Below, piece by piece: positions 48,353 to 51,928 of a stretch of 51,928 bases of DNA. Position 1 is the stretch's first letter. Each line of letters opens with the position of its first letter. The notes under the pieces were generated by a model that saw only the letters and a program-made list of their open reading frames with translations, had not been told where the DNA came from and did not search any database. Source of the stretch: Sphingomonas bacterium (GTDB lineage Bacteria; Pseudomonadota; Alphaproteobacteria; Sphingomonadales; Sphingomonadaceae). A program made the position numbers and the translations under genes. The stretch lies in contig NZ_JAQGLG010000267.1 in NCBI RefSeq assembly GCF_028292965.1, forward strand, positions 1 through 51,928, read 5' to 3'.

Positions 48353-49468
48353 TCAGGCGAACACCGTCTTGGGAATATGGGTGATGCGGCAGGCCAGATC
48401 GGCCTCGCCGCTCGCCACGATATAATGGTCGCCGGCATCGACGATGCCCGTCGTGAAGACCACATTATCGAGATACATCAGGTCCTTGATCGGATCTGTG
48501 AGCGCGGCATCCGGTTCGATCAGCGGGTTGTGGTCCGATCGCAACACGACCGACGGATCGTCACGGTCGAGGATCGACCAATAGGTGCGGTAGATGCCGA
48601 CAACGCCGGCCGGTTCAACACCATGCCACAGCGACAGCCAGCCCTGCTCCGTTAGGATCGGCGGCGTCCCGCCACCCATCCGCGCGGTCGCGAGGGTCGC
48701 GGCATGTGGGCGGATCCCGGGCCTGTCATATGGCTTCCAGTGCAACGCATCGGGCGATGTCGCGAGGTTGATCGACGGCCCGGCACGCCATTCGCTGCCC
48801 GGCGGATAGGCGAAATAGAGATCGCCCAGCGGGCGCGTCTGCGCCCAGTATTTGTCGCCGACCAGCCCCTCGAAGATCACCATATCCTTGTTCTGATGGT
48901 CGAGCACGATACCCTCGAGCTGCCAGTCCATCGCATCGCCGGAGCTGTACAGCGTCGTCGAATGCCGCTCCGGGCTGACCGAACAGGTCGTCATCAACCA
49001 GCGTTCGCCGACCCGGCTGATCCGCGCGTCCTCGACGCCATAGCATTGGTAAGACGCGCGCGGCACGATCGCGCGATCATAATGCACCGCAACGACACCG
49101 CGCCCATCGGCCGACAGCTCGACCGGCAGCAACCATGACAGCGAGGTCAGCGCCATGACCTTCCACCCGGCTCCACGCATCATGAATTTGCGCGGGTCGG
49201 CCGTGTCGACGAGATTGAGCGGCCATGGATCGAGCGCATAGGCGCCATCATCCCAGCGGATCGCGTGGATGTGCCCGTCGAAAATCGGCTGCTTCAACGC
49301 CTCGGCGACGCGCACCATCAGCAGCAAATTGCCGTTGGGCAGCCGCGTCATCCCGGGATTGAACGCGCCGAGGATATAGGTTTCCGCACCGATCTTGCCG
49401 GCCAGCGGCGACCGCGCCAGCTCGATATCGAGCGGCGAGAAGACGAGGCGATTGAAAGCGAAGGTCAT
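48353..49468 (-). CDS. GH130-type glycosidase/phosphorylase-like protein
   Basis: This 371-residue beta-propeller-like protein has GH130 signatures: FNPGMTRLPNGNLLLMVRV, YGVEDARISRVGERWLM, FEGLVGDKYWAQTRPLGDLY, GGGTPPILTEQGWLSLWHGV and YRTYWSILDRDDPSVVLRS. Near the C-terminus DNVVFTTGIVDAGDHYIVAS follows. Characterised GH130 members phosphorolyse beta-mannosides; which linkage or even whether this clade is active is unknown. ATG 49468 overlaps the SDR stop (ATGA at 49465-49468). No mannose transport or other carbohydrate enzymes are close, so the substrate cannot be inferred from context. Confidence 0.85.
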   Translation of the reverse strand: MTFAFNRLVFSPLDIELARSPLAGKIGAETYILGAFNPGMTRLPNGNLLLMVRVAEALKQPIFDGHIHAIRWDDGAYALDPWPLNLVDTADPRKFMMRGAGWKVMALTSLSWLLPVELSADGRGVVAVHYDRAIVPRASYQCYGVEDARISRVGERWLMTTCSVSPERHSTTLYSSGDAMDWQLEGIVLDHQNKDMVIFEGLVGDKYWAQTRPLGDLYFAYPPGSEWRAGPSINLATSPDALHWKPYDRPGIRPHAATLATARMGGGTPPILTEQGWLSLWHGVEPAGVVGIYRTYWSILDRDDPSVVLRSDHNPLIEPDAALTDPIKDLMYLDNVVFTTGIVDAGDHYIVASGEADLACRITHIPKTVFA

Positions 49469-50223
49469 TCCTTGTCCTGTTCCCGCGGCGCGATGGTCAG
49501 TTGCTGCACCACCGCGCGGCGCGGCTGGGTCAGCAGATAATGCACGCCGACCGCGATATCCTCGGCGCGCAGCATCGTCTCGGCATGGATCATCTCGCGC
49601 TGCTTGTCGGCGGGAATATCGGGATACTGGAAATCGGCGCCGGTCTTGCCGGGTTCGACCAGCGCGACCTTGATGCCCTTGGGCCCGAGTTCCTTGCGCA
49701 GCGCCTCGGCGAAGCCGGCGATCCCCGCCTTCATCCCGGCATAGACGGTCGAACCCGGCCCGAGAATATGCGCACTCATCGAGCCGATCAGCACGATATC
49801 ACCCTGCCCGCCAAGATGATCGACCGCGGCATGGGCGCTGAGCAGATAGGCGGTGAAATCGGTGCCGATGGCATAGCGCAGGGCATCGGTGTTCATCTCG
49901 CTGAGCCCCTTGGCCGGTATCGCCGCATTGACCACCGCGACATCGACGCCGCCGAGATAATCGGCCGCCTTGGCAAAGAATGTCGCGACATGCCCGGGCT
50001 CGACCAGGTCGATCGCGATGCCATCGCCCTCCCCCACCTCGCGAATGCGTTCCAGCGCGTCACCAAGATGATCGGCGTTGCGGCCGCAGATGAAAACCCT
50101 CGCGCCTTCCGCCGCAAGCAGCACGGCGATGGCGCGACCGATGCCGGTCGTGCCGCCGGTGATCGCGACGCGCTTGCCTTTCAGCGTCGGCATTTCGGTA
50201 TGGGCATCGGCAAGGTCGGTCAT
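49465..50223 (-). CDS. Short-chain dehydrogenase/reductase
   Basis: The 252-residue SDR has the cofactor motif TGGTTGIGRAIA near residue 22. NAAIPAKGL follows, then GSMSAHILGPGSTVYAGMKAG with the catalytic Ser, Tyr (YAGMK) and Lys. Cofactor preference is hard to call by eye, but GRNADH after strand 2 suggests NADP. I chose ATG 50223, because GGGAG then lies 6 nt upstream; 50229 is alternative. It is translationally coupled to the GH130 gene. A role in modifying the same sugar or its aglycone is plausible, though no direct evidence supports it. Confidence 0.86.
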   Translation of the reverse strand: MTDLADAHTEMPTLKGKRVAITGGTTGIGRAIAVLLAAEGARVFICGRNADHLGDALERIREVGEGDGIAIDLVEPGHVATFFAKAADYLGGVDVAVVNAAIPAKGLSEMNTDALRYAIGTDFTAYLLSAHAAVDHLGGQGDIVLIGSMSAHILGPGSTVYAGMKAGIAGFAEALRKELGPKGIKVALVEPGKTGADFQYPDIPADKQREMIHAETMLRAEDIAVGVHYLLTQPRRAVVQQLTIAPREQDKE

Positions 50224-50256
50224 CGGCATCTCCCGTCGGATACCGACTAGAAGCCT

Positions 50257-51132
50257 TCAGGCCGCAACCAGTTCCGCCTTCACCCGCGCGAGCAAGCGAT
50301 CGATCCCCGCCACCGCTTCCGGCTCGTCGAGCGTTGGCGTGTGCCCCACATCGGGCACCGTCACCAATTCCGCATCGTCGAGCGCGGCCAGCATGCGCGC
50401 CGCCGTCGCCGGCGCCAGCACATCGGATCGCGCGCCGCGCACGATCAGCGTCGGCACTTTTCTGAATGCTTCGAACGCGCCCCACATGTCCGGCACCGCC
50501 TCGTTGCCCGGCACGCGGAATGGCTCTGCGATCTTCATGTCGTAATCGAGCACGATGCGGCCCGAGCTGTTGAGCCGGTAGATCCGCTTGGCCATCGCCA
50601 GCCAGTCGGTGATCGCCCAGTGCGGATAGACATCGGCGTTGTTCTCGGCGACCGCCCGCGCGGCATGCATCCAGGTCGGCCAGGAGCTGGCCCGGCCGAC
50701 ATAGCCGCGGATCCGCCCCAGCCCGGCCGGGTCGAGCTCCGGCCCGACATCGTTGAGCAGCGCGCCGACCAATCGCGCCTGCGACGTGCCCGCCATCAGC
50801 ATCGCGACGATCCCGCCGAGCGATGTGCCGAATGCGATATAACGCTCGATGCCGAGTTCGGCGATCAGCCCCTCCACATCCTGTACATAGGTCGGCGGCA
50901 CATAACTCATCGGGTCCTTGGCATAGGCGCTCTCGCCCCGGCCGCGAAAGTCGACCGCGATGACGCGCCACTCGCCCGCCAGCCGCTCGGCCAGCGCGGC
51001 ATAGTCGCGCGCGTTGCGGGTCAGCCCGGGCATACAGATGATCGGCGGGCGATCCGCGCGGCCGGCATAATCGCGATAATGCAGCCGCAGCCCGTCTTCC
51101 GACGACCAATAGCAATTTTCATATGCGGCCAT
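50257..51132 (-). CDS. Alpha/beta-hydrolase
   Basis: This 291-residue protein has the alpha/beta-hydrolase fold: PPIICMPGLTRNARDYAALA (strand b3 and oxyanion region), VIAVDFRGRGESAYA, the nucleophile in FGTSLGGIVAML (GTSLG), an Asp in GARSDVLAP and the catalytic His in DVGHTPTLDEPEAV. It could be an esterase, lactonase or epoxide hydrolase; nothing in the sequence distinguishes them. ATG 51132 is preceded by AGGA about 7 nt upstream; the frame is open 13 codons further but that part is not needed. It is divergent from selO, with 37 bp between starts, and 33 bp upstream of the SDR. Confidence 0.88.
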   Translation of the reverse strand: MAAYENCYWSSEDGLRLHYRDYAGRADRPPIICMPGLTRNARDYAALAERLAGEWRVIAVDFRGRGESAYAKDPMSYVPPTYVQDVEGLIAELGIERYIAFGTSLGGIVAMLMAGTSQARLVGALLNDVGPELDPAGLGRIRGYVGRASSWPTWMHAARAVAENNADVYPHWAITDWLAMAKRIYRLNSSGRIVLDYDMKIAEPFRVPGNEAVPDMWGAFEAFRKVPTLIVRGARSDVLAPATAARMLAALDDAELVTVPDVGHTPTLDEPEAVAGIDRLLARVKAELVAA

Positions 51133-51169
51133 GGTTGCGTCCTGCGATTGTCCGCCCCCATATCGCTGC

Positions 51170-51928
51170 ATGTGCGAACGCCCGCAAGCTTATCACCCCG
51201 AAACCGCGATCCTGGAACTCGGTGACGATTTCTACGATCCCGTCGCGGCGGCCGACTTCCCGCAAACCGTGCTGCGCTTCCGCAACGATCGCGCCGCGGC
51301 GCAAGTGGGGCTCGATAGTCTCGACGATGCCGAATGGACAGCCCATTTCGGCCGCTTTGCCCCGCTGCCCGGCAGCCTGACCGCGCCGCTCGCGCTGCGT
51401 TATCACGGCCACCAGTTCCGCGTGTACAACCCGGAGATCGGCGACGGCCGCGGTTTCCTGTTCGCCCAGCTGCGCGATTCGGCCGGCCGGCTGATGGATT
51501 TCGGTACCAAGGGCTCGGGCCGCACGCCGTGGAGCCGCTTCGGCGACGGCCGGCTCACGCTCAAGGGCGGCGTGCGCGAGGTGCTCGCCACCGAAATGCT
51601 TGAGGCATTGGGCGTGCCGACCTCGCGCAGCTTCTCCCTGATCGAGACCGGCGAGGCGCTGGAGCGCGGCGACGAGCCCTCGCCGACCCGCTCTGCGGTG
51701 CTGGTCCGGCTGAGCCACGGTCACATCCGCATCGGCACCTTTCAGCGCCTCGCCTTCGAACGCGACGCGGAGAACATGCGCCGCCTCGTCGCCTATGTGC
51801 TGCGCCATTTCTACGGCGAGGAAGCCGGCGACGACGCTCCGGCGCGGCTGCTCGCCCATGTCGTTGGCCGCACCGCGACGCTGGCTGCATCGTACATGGC
51901 GGCGGGCTTCGTCCACGGCGTGCTCAAC
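51170..51928 (+). CDS. selO: Protein adenylyltransferase SelO (YdiU), N-terminal part
   Basis: The gene runs off the window after 253 codons; the reading frame is intact. The SelO/UPF0061 signature is clear: LRYHGHQFRVYNPEIGDGRG, LMDFGTKGSGRTPWSRFGDG, LKGGVREVLATEMLEALGVP, VLVRLSHGHIRIGTFQRLA and the final GFVHGVLN, which leads into the catalytic N-x-D region outside the window. SelO is a pseudokinase that transfers AMP from ATP to protein hydroxyls and is linked to redox stress in bacteria. ATG 51170 fits the family start. The C-terminal CxxC redox motif of some homologues would lie beyond the window. Confidence 0.95.
   Translation, partial: MCERPQAYHPETAILELGDDFYDPVAAADFPQTVLRFRNDRAAAQVGLDSLDDAEWTAHFGRFAPLPGSLTAPLALRYHGHQFRVYNPEIGDGRGFLFAQLRDSAGRLMDFGTKGSGRTPWSRFGDGRLTLKGGVREVLATEMLEALGVPTSRSFSLIETGEALERGDEPSPTRSAVLVRLSHGHIRIGTFQRLAFERDAENMRRLVAYVLRHFYGEEAGDDAPARLLAHVVGRTATLAASYMAAGFVHGVLN

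Overview
The window is GC-rich (only a few intergenic stretches are AT-rich) and very densely coded, with many ATGA, GTGA and TTGA stop/start overlaps. Gene content suggests an aerobic alphaproteobacterium, most likely a sphingomonad. The evidence is a long TonB-dependent receptor, an EmrAB-NodT efflux operon, an ECF42-type sigma factor with its DGPF partner, homogentisate-pathway genes, a GH130 protein, and the conserved comF-grxC-Nit-DUF1178 string. The taxon is an inference; no rRNA or other marker gene is present.

Layout. 1-4231: the 3' end of ilvC, a GT2 glycosyltransferase, YceI, a TMEM175-like channel, then leuA preceded by a leucine-rich 15-codon leader peptide with competing hairpins. 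4235-5957 (minus): a folE-SDR-folB pteridine operon. 6206-9590: a TonB-dependent receptor with a strong terminator, a SWIB-domain protein and tRNA-Arg(CCT). 9660-12854: DUF1178, a Nit-type amidase, glutaredoxin and ComF (minus), divergent from an NDUFAF5-like methyltransferase. 13256-14982: an AraC-type regulator coupled to a DUF1223 protein. 15127-19578 (minus): an EAL phosphodiesterase, a TPR-containing histidine kinase and a single-domain response regulator.

19727-24878: a possible 17-codon ORF in a palindrome-rich gap, then a four-gene efflux operon (TetR, EmrA, MFS, outer-membrane factor; minus strand) with a 14-bp palindromic operator at its head. 24958-29686: an aromatic-catabolism block. 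A Baeyer-Villiger-type monooxygenase and a MarR regulator (minus) face hpd and hmgA (plus), with a MarR-like operator over the hpd promoter and a composite palindromic element between hpd and hmgA. 29770-35994: the DGPF/ECF42 pair, a coniferyl-aldehyde-type dehydrogenase, a prepilin-peptidase group, a hotdog thioesterase and a thiolase.

35995-37361 looks like an accessory insertion: a 26-bp tandem repeat, a VapBC toxin-antitoxin pair and a possible gene remnant. 37362-42456 carries a GNAT acetyltransferase, an SH3 protein, a 2-hydroxyacid dehydrogenase, a PilZ protein, a nitronate-monooxygenase-like flavoprotein and a GT4 glycosyltransferase. 42577-51928 carries a Tat-exported DUF885 protein, a MocR regulator, a beta-barrel protein coupled to an apparently exported methyltransferase, an unknown secreted protein, a GH130 protein with an SDR, an alpha/beta hydrolase, and the 5' part of selO.

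Most genes belong to known families. I did not find an unmistakable new multi-gene system. The observations most worth following are the leuA leader, the 17-codon ORF with its structured downstream region, the hpd operator, the hpd-hmgA palindromic element, the exported methyltransferase plus barrel pair, and the VapBC insertion.
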